A DNA stretch of 64,000 nucleotides from Sagittula salina (GTDB lineage: Bacteria > Pseudomonadota > Alphaproteobacteria > Rhodobacterales > Rhodobacteraceae). Location: the NCBI RefSeq assembly GCF_017813235.1, contig NZ_JAGISH010000003.1:357571-421570 (forward strand). Direction: 5' to 3'. Made by a program: the position numbers and the translations under genes. Below are positions 26,882 to 35,539 of the stretch, piece after piece; the first letter of the stretch is position 1, and every line of letters begins with the position of its first letter. Below the pieces are notes generated by a model that saw only the letters and a list, made by a program, of their open reading frames with translations, searched no databases and was not told the DNA's origin.

Positions 26882-27496
26882 ATGAGACGCAGGGATATGA
26901 TTTTCGGGGCCGCCGCGCTGGTTGCCGGTCCGGGTCTTTACCCGCAGGTTAGCGCGCAGACGACGCCCGCTGCCGCCAGTTCTGACACTGCCACGGTGCC
27001 CGCACCGCGTGTGGTGCAACTGGCGCGGCCCTACCCGGCGCCCGGAGAGGTGCATGTGGTACCGGGGCCCTTCACGCTTTACTGGACGCTGGAGGACGGC
27101 AAGGCGATCGCCTACCCGATCCGCATCGGGCGCGGCGACCTCTACGAGCCGGGGATCTACGACGTGGGGGCAAAGAAGGAATGGCCGTCATGGACGCCCA
27201 CCCCCGGCATGATCGCACGCGAGCCGGAGAAATACGCAAGGTTCGCGGAGACCGGCATTCCCGGCGGCCCCGGCAACCCGCTGGGGGCGCGGGCGCTTTA
27301 CCTCTTCACGGATGAGCGCGGTGACACCTTCCTGCGCATTCACGGCACCGACGATCCCTCGACCATCGGGCGGGCGGTGTCGAACGGCTGCGCGGGGCTG
27401 ATCAACGAGCACGTGATCGACCTTTACGACCGCGTGCCGGTGGGGGCACGGGTGGTGCTCTACCCCAAGGGTGACAGTGTCACGCGCGAGGGATGA
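26882..27496 (+). CDS. L,D-transpeptidase (YkuD domain), SNGC active site
   Basis: The 204-residue product is a paralogue of the preceding gene, starting one base after it. It has an N-terminal RRRDMIFGAAALVAG signal with arginines, then the YkuD core (PSWTPTPGMI, GNPLGARALYL). The active-site pair is His154 (RIHGTDDPS) and Cys170 (VSNGCAGL), with Asn replacing the usual His of SHGC. It is probably exported and remodels peptidoglycan together with its neighbour. A strong hairpin follows its stop. Confidence 0.9.
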   Translation: MRRRDMIFGAAALVAGPGLYPQVSAQTTPAAASSDTATVPAPRVVQLARPYPAPGEVHVVPGPFTLYWTLEDGKAIAYPIRIGRGDLYEPGIYDVGAKKEWPSWTPTPGMIAREPEKYARFAETGIPGGPGNPLGARALYLFTDERGDTFLRIHGTDDPSTIGRAVSNGCAGLINEHVIDLYDRVPVGARVVLYPKGDSVTREG

Positions 27497-27506
27497 ACAC
27501 CCTCGT

Positions 27507-27533
27507 CCAGCGGCGCATCAGCTGCGCCGCTGG
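27507..27533. terminator. Bidirectional hairpin between convergent operons
   Basis: CCAGCGGCGCA and TGCGCCGCTGG form a perfect 11-bp stem with a TCAGC loop. It lies ten bases past the L,D-transpeptidase stop and includes the last codons and stop of the convergent permease gene. There is no T-run. Confidence 0.6.
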
Positions 27534-28369
27534 AACAGGATCACGACCAGCGCCAGCAGCGATGACCCCAGCATCAGCAGCAGCGAGACGGCGTTCAGCA
27601 ACGGGGTCGACCCTTCCTTCAGCCGGTCGAACATGGCGATGGTCAGCGGCGCGTCCGACCCTACCAACATCAGCGTGGTGTTGAAGTTCTCGAAGCTCAT
27701 CAGGAAGGCCACCACCACCGCGCCGATCATGGCGGGCGCGAGGAACGGCAGGGTGATCGTACGCACCGCCGTCAAACGCGTCGCGCCGAGGTTCAGGGCG
27801 GCCTCTTCCAGCGTGCGGTCGAATTTCTGCAGACGCGCCGAGATGACCAGCGTGGCGATCGTGGTGATGAAACTGAACTGCCCCAGCACCACCAGCAGAA
27901 GCCCCGGCCTGAATGCCTGCACATCGATCTCGGCCATGTCCCAGATGCCGTTGGCCAGCGTCGAGGAAAAGAGCAGGATCGAGATGCCCAGCACGATCCC
28001 CGGGATCACCAGCGGCAACAGCATCAGGACATACAGCAGCCCCTTGCCACGGAACTCGTAGCGGTTGAAGAGGAAGGCGTTGGTGGTGCCGACGCAGACC
28101 GAGAGCACCGCCACGCAGCCCGCGACGAGGACGGAGGTTCCCACGGCGCGCAGGATGCCGCGTTCGTGGAAGACACCGATCTGCGGGCGTTCGTTACCGA
28201 AGAACCAGTTCCAGGTGAAGCCCTCCCACGGCAGCGATGGGAACTGGCTGTCGTTGAAGGCGAAGACCGCGACCACCGTCAGCGGCAGCGCGAGGTAGAG
28301 AAAGAACAGCGCAACGTAGCCGCCGTAGGCCAGACGGAAGGCGCGGGATTGCGGGATCGTCGGGATCAT
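27518..28369 (-). CDS. ABC transporter permease, PotC-like
   Basis: This is an inner-membrane permease of a spermidine/putrescine-type ABC importer. The 283-residue product has about six TM segments (VALFFLYLALPLTVVAVFAF first) and the cytoplasmic EAA loop (EEAALNLGATRLTAVRTITLPFLAPAM) that contacts the ATPase. It is the last gene of a four-gene minus-strand operon and starts four bases after the previous gene ends. The ligand cannot be told from the permease. Confidence 0.92.
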   Translation of the reverse strand: MIPTIPQSRAFRLAYGGYVALFFLYLALPLTVVAVFAFNDSQFPSLPWEGFTWNWFFGNERPQIGVFHERGILRAVGTSVLVAGCVAVLSVCVGTTNAFLFNRYEFRGKGLLYVLMLLPLVIPGIVLGISILLFSSTLANGIWDMAEIDVQAFRPGLLLVVLGQFSFITTIATLVISARLQKFDRTLEEAALNLGATRLTAVRTITLPFLAPAMIGAVVVAFLMSFENFNTTLMLVGSDAPLTIAMFDRLKEGSTPLLNAVSLLLMLGSSLLALVVILFQRRS

Positions 28370-28373
28370 GGCG

Positions 28374-29231
28374 TCACCCCATCGTCTCTTGCAGGGTGCG
28401 GCCGGTCAGGCGCAGCATCCCCCAGACGATCGCCGAGGACAGCACCAGCAGCATGAAGCCGAAGGCCGCGCCCAGTTCCCAGTTCGACCGCACGATGAAC
28501 TGGTTGTAGATCATCTCGGTGAACCACAGGCTGTCCTTGCCGCCGAGCATGGTGGGCGTCAGGTAATTTCCCAGCGACAGCATGAAGACCACGATGCAGC
28601 CCGAGACGACGCCCGGCATGGCATGCGGGATGATGATCTCGCGCAGCACGGACCAGCCGTTGCCGCCGAGGTCGTAGCCCGCCTCGATCACGCTGTCGTC
28701 GAGGCTTTCGAGCGTGGTGACCAGCGGCACCACCATGAACAGCATGGAGGTATAGACGAGGCCGACCATCATGGCGGCGTCGTTATAAAGCATCTCAACC
28801 GGCTGGTCGGCCAGCCCGACCCATTGCATCAGGCTGGAGATGAGGCCGGTTTCCCGCAGCAGGATCATCCAACCGAAGGTGCGCACCAGTTCGGAGACGT
28901 AAAAGGGGATGAGGCACAGCAGAAACAGCACCTGTTGCAGGCGTCCCTTTGCCATCTTGGCTATGTAATAGGCCACCGGGAAGGCGACCAGCAGAGTGAT
29001 GGCCGTGGCCAGCACCGACATCACCGCCGTGCGCCCGAAGGTGCGCAGGTACAGCGGTTCTGTCAGCGCCTTTTCGTACTGCGCAAGGCTGGGTTCGTAG
29101 ACGCCGAAACTGATGCGCTCGCGCAGGGAAATCAGCGCCATGTCGATATGCGGGATGACAATCAGCAGGCCGAGCCACAGTACCAGAGGCGTCAGCAGAA
29201 GGATGAAGCCGATCCGGGTCTCGGCGCGCAT
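28374..29231 (-). CDS. ABC transporter permease, PotB-like
   Basis: The 285-residue inner-membrane permease has six TM segments, starting with FILLLTPLVLWLGLLIVIPH. Its EAA loop reads EAGYDLGGNGWSVLREIIIPHAMPG. The ATG at 29231 overlaps the stop of the ATPase gene by one base, so the two are translated together. It pairs with the PotC-like permease to form the heterodimeric channel. Confidence 0.92.
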   Translation of the reverse strand: MRAETRIGFILLLTPLVLWLGLLIVIPHIDMALISLRERISFGVYEPSLAQYEKALTEPLYLRTFGRTAVMSVLATAITLLVAFPVAYYIAKMAKGRLQQVLFLLCLIPFYVSELVRTFGWMILLRETGLISSLMQWVGLADQPVEMLYNDAAMMVGLVYTSMLFMVVPLVTTLESLDDSVIEAGYDLGGNGWSVLREIIIPHAMPGVVSGCIVVFMLSLGNYLTPTMLGGKDSLWFTEMIYNQFIVRSNWELGAAFGFMLLVLSSAIVWGMLRLTGRTLQETMG

Positions 29232-30343
29232 CAGGCGATCCTCCCGAAGCAGGTGCCCTGCACCGACCCCCAGCCGATGTGCACCGCATCGCCGCGCTTG
29301 AGGGCGGCGAATTCGCCGGACTGTGGCAGGGTGACTTCGAGCGTTTCGCCCACGCCGTCCTCCACCAGAATCCGGGAAGCCGCGCCGTTGAACAGGATGC
29401 TGGTGACGGTGCCCTGCAGGCGGTTGTCGAAGACGGAAAGCGCCTCGGCGCTGGAGGCGAGCCGGATCGATTCGGGGCGCACGAAGATCTCTGCCCGGTC
29501 GCCGGCCTTCAGTCCCGCACCGCTGGCTCGCATGACAAGGCCACTGTCGGTGCGCATCTCGATAGCCTCGCCCTCCGTGCGTTCCACCCGGCCCGTCCAG
29601 CGGTTCGAGTCCCCGATGAAACCGGCGACAAAGGGCGTGTCGGGACGGTAATACAGATCCTGCCCGGTGCCGACCTGTTCAAAGCGGCCGTGGTTCATCA
29701 CGGCGATCTGGTCAGACATCACCAGCGCCTCGGACTGGTCATGCGTGATGTAGACGAAGGTGGTGTCAAAGGCCGCCTGAAGCGCTTTCAGCTCCACCTT
29801 CATGTGTTCCCGCAGCTTCAGGTCGAGCGCGCCGAGCGGTTCGTCCAGTAGCAGAACGTCGGGTTCCAGAACCATGCAGCGGGCGATGGCCACGCGCTGC
29901 TTCTGCCCGCCGGACAGTTCATCCACCTTGCGCCCCCCGATACCCGGCAGGCCGATACGCTCCAGCGCCTCCCCGACCTTGCGCGTGATCTGGTCCTTGG
30001 GCAGACCGCGCCGCCGCAGCCCGTAGCCGATGTTTTCGGCAATCGTCATCATCGGGAACAGCGCGAGGTGCTGGAACACCATGTTCACCGGGCGCTTGTT
30101 CGGGGCCACGTCCAGCACCGAACCGCCCTTGATGCGGATGTCCCCGGAGGTGGGTTCGAGGAAGCCCGCGATCATGCGCATGATCGTCGTCTTGCCGCAG
30201 CCCGACGGCCCGAGGATGGAGAAGAAGCTGCCCGGCGGGACGGTGAAGGACACGTTGTCGACAGCCGTCGTGTCGCCGAAGCGCTTCACGAGGTCGACGC
30301 ATTCGAGATCGGGGGCCAGATCAGGGGCCAGATCAGGGGTCAT
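29231..30343 (-). CDS. ABC transporter ATP-binding protein, PotA-like
   Basis: The 370-residue ATPase of the importer has Walker A GPSGCGKTT, Q-loop VFQHLALFPMM, signature LSGGQKQR, Walker B DVLLLDEPLGALD and H-loop ITHD. A C-terminal TOBE-type regulatory domain follows (SNRWTGRVE, IFVRPESIRL). The start at ATG 30343 (MTPDLAPDLAPDLE) was chosen over an upstream codon at 30436, because the earlier stretch overlaps the binding-protein gene. The N-terminus has a three-fold PDLA repeat of no known meaning. Confidence 0.94.
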   Translation of the reverse strand: MTPDLAPDLAPDLECVDLVKRFGDTTAVDNVSFTVPPGSFFSILGPSGCGKTTIMRMIAGFLEPTSGDIRIKGGSVLDVAPNKRPVNMVFQHLALFPMMTIAENIGYGLRRRGLPKDQITRKVGEALERIGLPGIGGRKVDELSGGQKQRVAIARCMVLEPDVLLLDEPLGALDLKLREHMKVELKALQAAFDTTFVYITHDQSEALVMSDQIAVMNHGRFEQVGTGQDLYYRPDTPFVAGFIGDSNRWTGRVERTEGEAIEMRTDSGLVMRASGAGLKAGDRAEIFVRPESIRLASSAEALSVFDNRLQGTVTSILFNGAASRILVEDGVGETLEVTLPQSGEFAALKRGDAVHIGWGSVQGTCFGRIA

Positions 30344-30401
30344 GGAAAATCCGTAAAAGGAGGCGGCACCCGACCAAAGCCGGATGCCGCCCGTGTCTAG
30401 A

Positions 30402-31463
30402 TCAGTTCGCGGCCTGGACGCGGTCCAGTACCTCACCCTCGATGGATTCCAGCCCGGCGGGGACCGGCGGATACCACTTGATGTTGTCGATGGCCTCCTG
30501 CGGGAAGCTCGCCTGGTACTTGGCCTTCAGCCCTTCCTCTGCGTATTCGTCCGCCCCGGCGGAGGCGGTGAAGTTACCCGCCGACGCGGTGATCTTCGCC
30601 GCGATCTCCGGCTGCATGACGAAGTTGATCCAGGCGTAGGCCGCGTCGTCCGCCTGCCCCTTCGCGGGCAGCACGAAGGTGTCGATCCAGCCCAGCGCGC
30701 CGGAGGTCGGCGCGACAAAGGTTATGTCGGCATTGTCGCCGTTCAGCTTCCAGCCGCCGGTGTCCCACGCCATCGACGCGGTGACCTCGCCGGAGCGCAG
30801 CAGGTTCATCAGTTCGTCGCCGCCACCCCAATAGGTCTTCACGTTGGCCTTGCACTCGACCAGCTTGGCCTCGACCTTTTCCATGATCTCCTTGTACTTT
30901 GCTTCGTCGCCGTAGGCGGCAAAGGGGTCCTCGCCCATGGCGAAGGCGAACCCGATCAGCGTCGGACGCTTCAGCCGGTAGGAGACCTTGCCCGCCACCG
31001 CCGGATCGCAGAGATCGGTGTAGTCCTTCACCGTGTCGCCTGCCTCCGCCGTGTTCAGCACGAGGCCGGAGGTGCCCCAGACGTGCGGCACACCGTAGAC
31101 GTCCCCGTTCACGGTCGTGTTCTTCATCGTCGCCTCCAGCATGGAGGGAATGAACAAGTCCTGGTTCAGCTTGCTCACGTCGATCGGCTTGTAGATGCCA
31201 AACTCCATCTGCGGCCCCATGACCCGGTCCTGGCTGGGCTGCGCCAGATCAAAGCCGCCGCCGCCGGTGGCGCGCAGCTTGGCGATCATTTCCTCGTTGT
31301 TGGATTTGGTAACCTCAACGGTGTGGCCGGTCTGTTCCTCGAACATCTCCACCACGTCGTCGGGGGCGTAGCCACCCCATGTCAGCAGGCGCAGCGTGTC
31401 GGCCTGCGCCGCCCCGGCCAGACCGGCAAGCAGCGTGCTGGTCAGAAGAATGGTTCTGGTCAT
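30402..31463 (-). CDS. ABC transporter substrate-binding protein, PotD/PotF-like
   Basis: This periplasmic binding protein of 353 residues has a signal peptide MTRTILLTSTLLAGLAGAAQA. The mature start TLRLLTWGGYAPDDVVEMFE is typical of polyamine-type binding proteins. Also visible are GGFDLAQPSQDRV, VYGVPHVWGTSGLVLN, EVTASMAWDTGGWKLNGD and YAWINFVMQPE. It is the first gene of the operon with the PotA-, PotB- and PotC-like genes. Spermidine, putrescine or a related cation is likely, but the ligand is not proven by sequence. Confidence 0.92.
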   Translation of the reverse strand: MTRTILLTSTLLAGLAGAAQADTLRLLTWGGYAPDDVVEMFEEQTGHTVEVTKSNNEEMIAKLRATGGGGFDLAQPSQDRVMGPQMEFGIYKPIDVSKLNQDLFIPSMLEATMKNTTVNGDVYGVPHVWGTSGLVLNTAEAGDTVKDYTDLCDPAVAGKVSYRLKRPTLIGFAFAMGEDPFAAYGDEAKYKEIMEKVEAKLVECKANVKTYWGGGDELMNLLRSGEVTASMAWDTGGWKLNGDNADITFVAPTSGALGWIDTFVLPAKGQADDAAYAWINFVMQPEIAAKITASAGNFTASAGADEYAEEGLKAKYQASFPQEAIDNIKWYPPVPAGLESIEGEVLDRVQAAN

Positions 31464-31606
31464 GGAATGTCCTCTCTGTCGTTTGCCGTATTGATTCCGC
31501 TCAGGATGCCCGCCGTTTACCATACGGTCAAATTTTCCCGTGCCGATCGCGGCGCTTTATGCGCTCGTTATTCGACAACTATGTGAAGGCGCGGCAAGGG
31601 AACAAC

Positions 31607-31634
31607 GAAAAACGCGCCCCGATCGGGGGCGCGT
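31607..31634 (-). terminator. Intrinsic terminator of the tctCBA operon
   Basis: On the minus strand ACGCGCCCC and its complement form a 9-bp stem with a five-base loop, followed by five T. It lies 32 bases past the tctA stop. Confidence 0.85.
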
Positions 31635-31665
31635 CATCCGTGGAACCGCCAATGGGTTTCGCGGC

Positions 31666-33201
31666 TCAGTCAGAAATCGACCCTTCCTCGTCGCGGCGGG
31701 CGTGCATCTTTGCCTTCACCCGCGCCCCGACCAGCAGCGGAAGGACGAAACCGAGGATCGCGATGGCCCAGAGCGCGATGGCCAGCGGGCTGTCGATCAA
31801 GGTGAACCAGTCGCCGTTGTCGATGGTGATCGCGCGGCGCAGGTTGTTTTCCATCGTGTTGCCCAGCAGCGTGCCGAGGATGATCGGCACCAGCGGCACG
31901 TCGAACTTGCGCAGGACCCAGCCCATGACGCCGAAGCCGATCATCACCATCAGGTCGAAGGACGAGCCCGAGATGCCGTAGATCCCGACAAAGGATACCA
32001 TCGCCACGATCGGCATGAGGATCCGCGAGGGGATCATCAGCACGCGGGTGAACAGCCCCACCATGGGAATGTTCATCGCCAGCAGCATGAAGTTTGCGAT
32101 GAACAACGCCGCGATCAGGCCCCAGACCACGTCCGGGTTCTGCGCGAACAGCAGCGGTCCCGGTGTGATGTTGAGGCTGAGCAGCACGGCCAGCAGAACG
32201 GCGGTCGTCCCGGACCCCGGCACGCCCAGCGCCAGCATCGGCACCAGCGCGCCCCCGGCGGCGGCATTGTTCCCGGCCTCCGGGGCCGCGACGCCGCGCG
32301 GATCGCCGGTGCCGAAAGTGCCATCCTTGTCCTTCAGCCGCTTCTCCATCGAGTAGGAGATGAACGACCCCAGAGAGGCCCCCGCCCCCGGCAGCACCCC
32401 GGCCAGAAATCCGAGGAAAGAGGTACGCAGCATGGTCGGAGTGCACGCCTTGACCATCGACATCGGCGGCGTCAGGCGGCCAATGGTCAGCTTGGTGCCG
32501 TCGGCGCTGCCTCCGTGGCGGTTTTCAAGGAAGATGAAGACCTCCGACAGGGCGAACAGCCCGACGATGGCGACGAGGAAATCGAGCCCGTCATACAGGT
32601 GCACTTCTCCGAAGGTGAAGCGCGGCACGCCGGTCTGGGTATCGACGCCGATCATGGCGAGCCCGAGCCCCAGCATGGCGGCGAATGCGGATTTCGCCTG
32701 ATTGGTCGACGACACGCCGCCCAGCGTCATGAAGGCCAGCGCAAACAGCGCGAAGTATTCCGCCGGGCCGAACAGCAGCGCGATCTTCACCAGCTGCGGT
32801 GCCAGCAGGATCAGGCCCCAGGTGGCAAAGAAGGACCCGACAAAGGACGCGATGCCGGAAATCGCCAGCGCCTCGCCCGCCATGCCCTTTTTCGCCATTG
32901 GGTGCCCGTCGAGCACGGTCATCATGGCCGGTTCGTCACCGGGAATACCCAGCAGGATAGAGGAGATCCGCCCACCGTACATGGCGCCGTAATAGACCGA
33001 GGTCAGCAGGATCAGCGAGGGCGTCGCACCAAGTCCGAGGGTAAAGGCGAGCGGAATCAGGATGGCAACGCCGTTCGACGGCCCCAGCCCCGGAAGCGCC
33101 CCCATGATGGTTCCGAGGAAACAGCCCAGCAGCGCCAGCGCGAGGTTCTGCCAGGTCAGCGCGATGGCAAAACCATCGGCGAGGTTTGCAAACGTTTCCA
33201 T
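31666..33201 (-). CDS. tctA: Tripartite tricarboxylate transporter, large permease TctA
   Basis: TctA is the large membrane subunit of a secondary transporter for citrate-like acids that works with a periplasmic binding protein. The 511-residue product has about 12 hydrophobic segments. It carries the family's N-terminal GALPGLGPSNGVAILIPLAFTLG and the repeated-half counterpart GVLPGAGASLGSFISYSMEK. SILLGIPGDEPAMMTVLDGHPMAKKG and GVPGSGTTAVLLAVLLSLNITPGPLLF are also present. It is last in the minus-strand tctC-tctB-tctA operon and is followed by an intrinsic terminator. Confidence 0.95.
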   Translation of the reverse strand: METFANLADGFAIALTWQNLALALLGCFLGTIMGALPGLGPSNGVAILIPLAFTLGLGATPSLILLTSVYYGAMYGGRISSILLGIPGDEPAMMTVLDGHPMAKKGMAGEALAISGIASFVGSFFATWGLILLAPQLVKIALLFGPAEYFALFALAFMTLGGVSSTNQAKSAFAAMLGLGLAMIGVDTQTGVPRFTFGEVHLYDGLDFLVAIVGLFALSEVFIFLENRHGGSADGTKLTIGRLTPPMSMVKACTPTMLRTSFLGFLAGVLPGAGASLGSFISYSMEKRLKDKDGTFGTGDPRGVAAPEAGNNAAAGGALVPMLALGVPGSGTTAVLLAVLLSLNITPGPLLFAQNPDVVWGLIAALFIANFMLLAMNIPMVGLFTRVLMIPSRILMPIVAMVSFVGIYGISGSSFDLMVMIGFGVMGWVLRKFDVPLVPIILGTLLGNTMENNLRRAITIDNGDWFTLIDSPLAIALWAIAILGFVLPLLVGARVKAKMHARRDEEGSISD

Positions 33202-33204
33202 GGC

Positions 33205-33636
33205 TCAGAACCCCCACGGCCCGCGTGCGAGGCTGAGCCCCAGCACGAGGTGAAAGATGACGTAAATGCCGACAGAGGTGCCGACGCCGATCAGCAGCGC
33301 TTCGACTGGGGCTGAACCCAGACGCCACCCGAGGTAGGCGGCCGCCACCGCCGTTGCGGCGACAAAGCCCGCGACCGGCAGGAACTGCGCGTAAAGCATC
33401 ATCACCACGACGGCGGCGGCGATTTCGGCCAGTTGCCCCAGCGGGGGCCATGCGGGTTCGGGATCGGGGCGCAGGGCGATGACGGCGGACGACAGTCCCA
33501 GGATGGCGGCGATGATGAGGGGAAAGGCCTTGGGACCGACGGCATCGGAAAGAAAGCTTTCCTCGATCTGCAACGCGGCAAGGGCGAAGCCGATGGAAAG
33601 GAGAATGCCGAAGATCCCGAAAATGCGATCACTCAT
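33205..33636 (-). CDS. tctB: Tripartite tricarboxylate transporter, small permease TctB
   Basis: The 143-residue product has four hydrophobic segments (IFGIFGILLSIGFALAALQI, AFPLIIAAILGLSSAVIAL, AAAVVVMMLYAQFLPVAGFV, LLIGVGTSVGIYVIFHLVLGL) and the family motif VGPKAFPLIIA. It is poorly conserved in general and is called from size, topology and position between tctC and tctA. The ATG at 33636 was chosen; the longer frame upstream overlaps tctC. It ends three bases before the tctA start. Confidence 0.9.
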   Translation of the reverse strand: MSDRIFGIFGILLSIGFALAALQIEESFLSDAVGPKAFPLIIAAILGLSSAVIALRPDPEPAWPPLGQLAEIAAAVVVMMLYAQFLPVAGFVAATAVAAAYLGWRLGSAPVEALLIGVGTSVGIYVIFHLVLGLSLARGPWGF

Positions 33637-33712
33637 GGGGATCTCCAGTTCGGGAAAGGGACCCGGGCGCATCCGGGTATAGCGGGGGCGCCGCCACGAG
33701 GGCGACGCCCGT

Positions 33713-33733
33713 GGGTGGCGGTGACCGCCACCC
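33713..33733 (-). promoter_or_regulatory. Palindrome between tctC and tctB
   Basis: GGGTGGCGGT and ACCGCCACCC form a perfect 10-base inverted repeat about a single central base. It lies 19 bases past the tctC stop. Such hairpins after a binding-protein gene often lower read-through or protect the upstream mRNA, which would give more binding protein than permease. Confidence 0.5.
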
Positions 33734-33751
33734 GGGCCATGCGGCCAAGGC

Positions 33752-34729
33752 TTACTTGATGATGCCGATTTCCTTGGAAATCCCTTCGATCTGCGCGACC
33801 GAGTCCGCCACGAAGGACTGGAACGCATCCCCCTGCAGGTCGAGCGGGGCCAGACCGTTGGCTTCCATCACGGCCTTCCACTCGTCGGAGGCATAGAGCG
33901 CGCCGATCTTCTCGACCCAGGCGGTGTAGGCCTCGTCCGACATGCCGCCCGGTGCGTAGAAACCGCGCCAGTTGGCGCCGATGGCGTCGACGCCCTGCTC
34001 CTTGGCGGTGGGGAAGTCGGCAAAGGCGCCGCCCAGACGTTCGGGGGCAAGAACCGCGATCACCTTGATGTCGCCGGAGTCGACAAAGCCCTTGGCCTCG
34101 GACAGATCGCCGGTGAAGGCCTGCACGGAACCCGCCAGCAGCTGGGTCACCGCCTCGCCGCCACCGTCGAAGGCGATGTATTTCACCGCGCGCACGTCGT
34201 CGATGCCATAGGCATTGGCGGCGATCAGCACCTTCAGGTGGTCCCAGCCGCCCACGGCGGAGCCGCCCGCGATGGAAACCGAGGTCGGGTCGGCCTTGAT
34301 CTGGTCGAGCAGCTCGGGGAGCGTGTTCACTTCGCTGTCGGCGGCCACGGCGATCACGCCGTAGTCGGCACCGACGGAGGCCAGCCAGCGCACCTGGTCC
34401 ATGGTGTTGCCCGGGTAGGCGCCCTGCGCGAGGCGGGTCGCGGTGGCCGACGAGGCAGCGACGATCAGGTCGTTGCTGTCGTTACGTTTGTTCACCACTT
34501 CGGCATAGGCCACACCACCGCCGCCACCGGCCAGGTTGACGACCTGCATGGTCTTGTCGATCAGGCCGAGGTCCTGCATCGTCTTGCCCGCCTGGCGGCA
34601 GGTGAAGTCCCAGCCGCCGCCGGGGTTGGCGGGCGCGATGCACTCGGGGTTTTCCTGTGCCTGCGCGGCCACGGCGGTCATGCCGAGGACCGCAGCCGCG
34701 ATCAGGGTGCGGGTGGTCTTGAAGATCAT
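33752..34729 (-). CDS. tctC: Tripartite tricarboxylate transporter substrate-binding protein TctC
   Basis: The periplasmic binding protein has 325 residues, with signal peptide MIFKTTRTLIAAAVLGMTAVAAQAQ. The mature part reads ECIAPANPGGGWDFTCRQAGK, and the GGGWDFTCR segment is the family's carboxylate-binding loop. Later segments are VVNLAGGGGGVAYAEV, SSATATRLAQG, GGSAVGGWDHLK and WRGFYAPGGM. The ATG at 34729 follows AGGAGGAAGACA. It heads the operon and is divergent from the tctD-like regulator. Confidence 0.94.
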   Translation of the reverse strand: MIFKTTRTLIAAAVLGMTAVAAQAQENPECIAPANPGGGWDFTCRQAGKTMQDLGLIDKTMQVVNLAGGGGGVAYAEVVNKRNDSNDLIVAASSATATRLAQGAYPGNTMDQVRWLASVGADYGVIAVAADSEVNTLPELLDQIKADPTSVSIAGGSAVGGWDHLKVLIAANAYGIDDVRAVKYIAFDGGGEAVTQLLAGSVQAFTGDLSEAKGFVDSGDIKVIAVLAPERLGGAFADFPTAKEQGVDAIGANWRGFYAPGGMSDEAYTAWVEKIGALYASDEWKAVMEANGLAPLDLQGDAFQSFVADSVAQIEGISKEIGIIK

Positions 34730-34816
34730 TGTCTTCCTCCTCTTTGTCTTGCCCGCCCTGTCCGACTGCGCTTTGCAGGCTCCCTCGGGGCGGTTAAGCA
34801 AAGGGAATAGCGGATG

Positions 34817-34838
34817 AACCTGTCACGAACCTGTCAGC
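34817..34838. promoter_or_regulatory. Direct repeat, candidate TctD binding site
   Basis: GAACCTGTCA occurs at 34817 and again at 34828, an exact 11-base period. It lies between the divergent tctC and tctD-like genes. OmpR-family regulators typically bind such one-turn direct repeats. Confidence 0.55.
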
Positions 34839-34864
34839 GGGTCCGGGCCGGGACGGGGAGAGAG

Positions 34865-35533
34865 ATGCGGGTACTGATGATCGAGGACACGGTGGATCTG
34901 GCGGAGGCCGTGGTGGCCCGACTGGCCCGCGCGGGCGCGGTCTGCGACCACGCCGCCTGCATCGAGGAGGCACGCGATTTCCGCGCCGTGCAGAAATACG
35001 ACGCGCTCGTGCTCGACATAAACCTGCCGGACGGGTCGGGGCTGACGCTGCTGCGAGACATGCGGGCGGGGGGCGACCGGACGCCTGTCCTGATGCTGAC
35101 GGCGCTGACCAGCGTCGACGACCGGGTCCAGGCGCTGGACCTCGGGGCGGACGACTACCTGGGCAAACCCTTCGACCAGCGCGAGCTTGAGGCGCGGCTG
35201 CGCGCGCTGGTGCGACGCGACGCAGACCAGAAAGGCGAGCGCATCGTACTCGGACCGCTCAGCTTTGCCCCGGCCGAGCAGGTCGCGCACCTCGGCGAGG
35301 CCAAGCTCGACCTCACCCGGCGGGAGGCGGCGCTGCTCGACATACTGCTGCGCCACGCCGGGCAGTTCCTGACGAAACAGCGGCTCTACGATTCGCTCTT
35401 CGGTTTCGAAGACGCCGATGTGGGCGTGAATGCCATCGAACTTTATATCGCCCGGCTGAGAAAGAAGCTGTCTGGCAGCCCTGTCGCCATCACCACGCAG
35501 CGCGGCGTGGGCTACCGGATCGGCCTGGAATGA
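34865..35533 (+). CDS. tctD: TctD-like OmpR-family response regulator
   Basis: The 222-residue product has a receiver domain with Asp51 (ALVLDINLPDGSG), MLTALTS and LGKPFD. A winged-helix DNA-binding domain follows (LDLTRREAALLDILLRHAGQFLTK, GVNAIELYIARLRKKL, ITTQRGVGYRIG). The start at ATG 34865, after GGGGAGAG, was chosen over a codon at 34814. The position next to tctCBA and the kinase makes it the likely activator of that transporter. The direct repeat upstream is its probable site. Confidence 0.88.
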   Translation: MRVLMIEDTVDLAEAVVARLARAGAVCDHAACIEEARDFRAVQKYDALVLDINLPDGSGLTLLRDMRAGGDRTPVLMLTALTSVDDRVQALDLGADDYLGKPFDQRELEARLRALVRRDADQKGERIVLGPLSFAPAEQVAHLGEAKLDLTRREAALLDILLRHAGQFLTKQRLYDSLFGFEDADVGVNAIELYIARLRKKLSGSPVAITTQRGVGYRIGLE

Positions 35534-35539
35534 GCGCCC

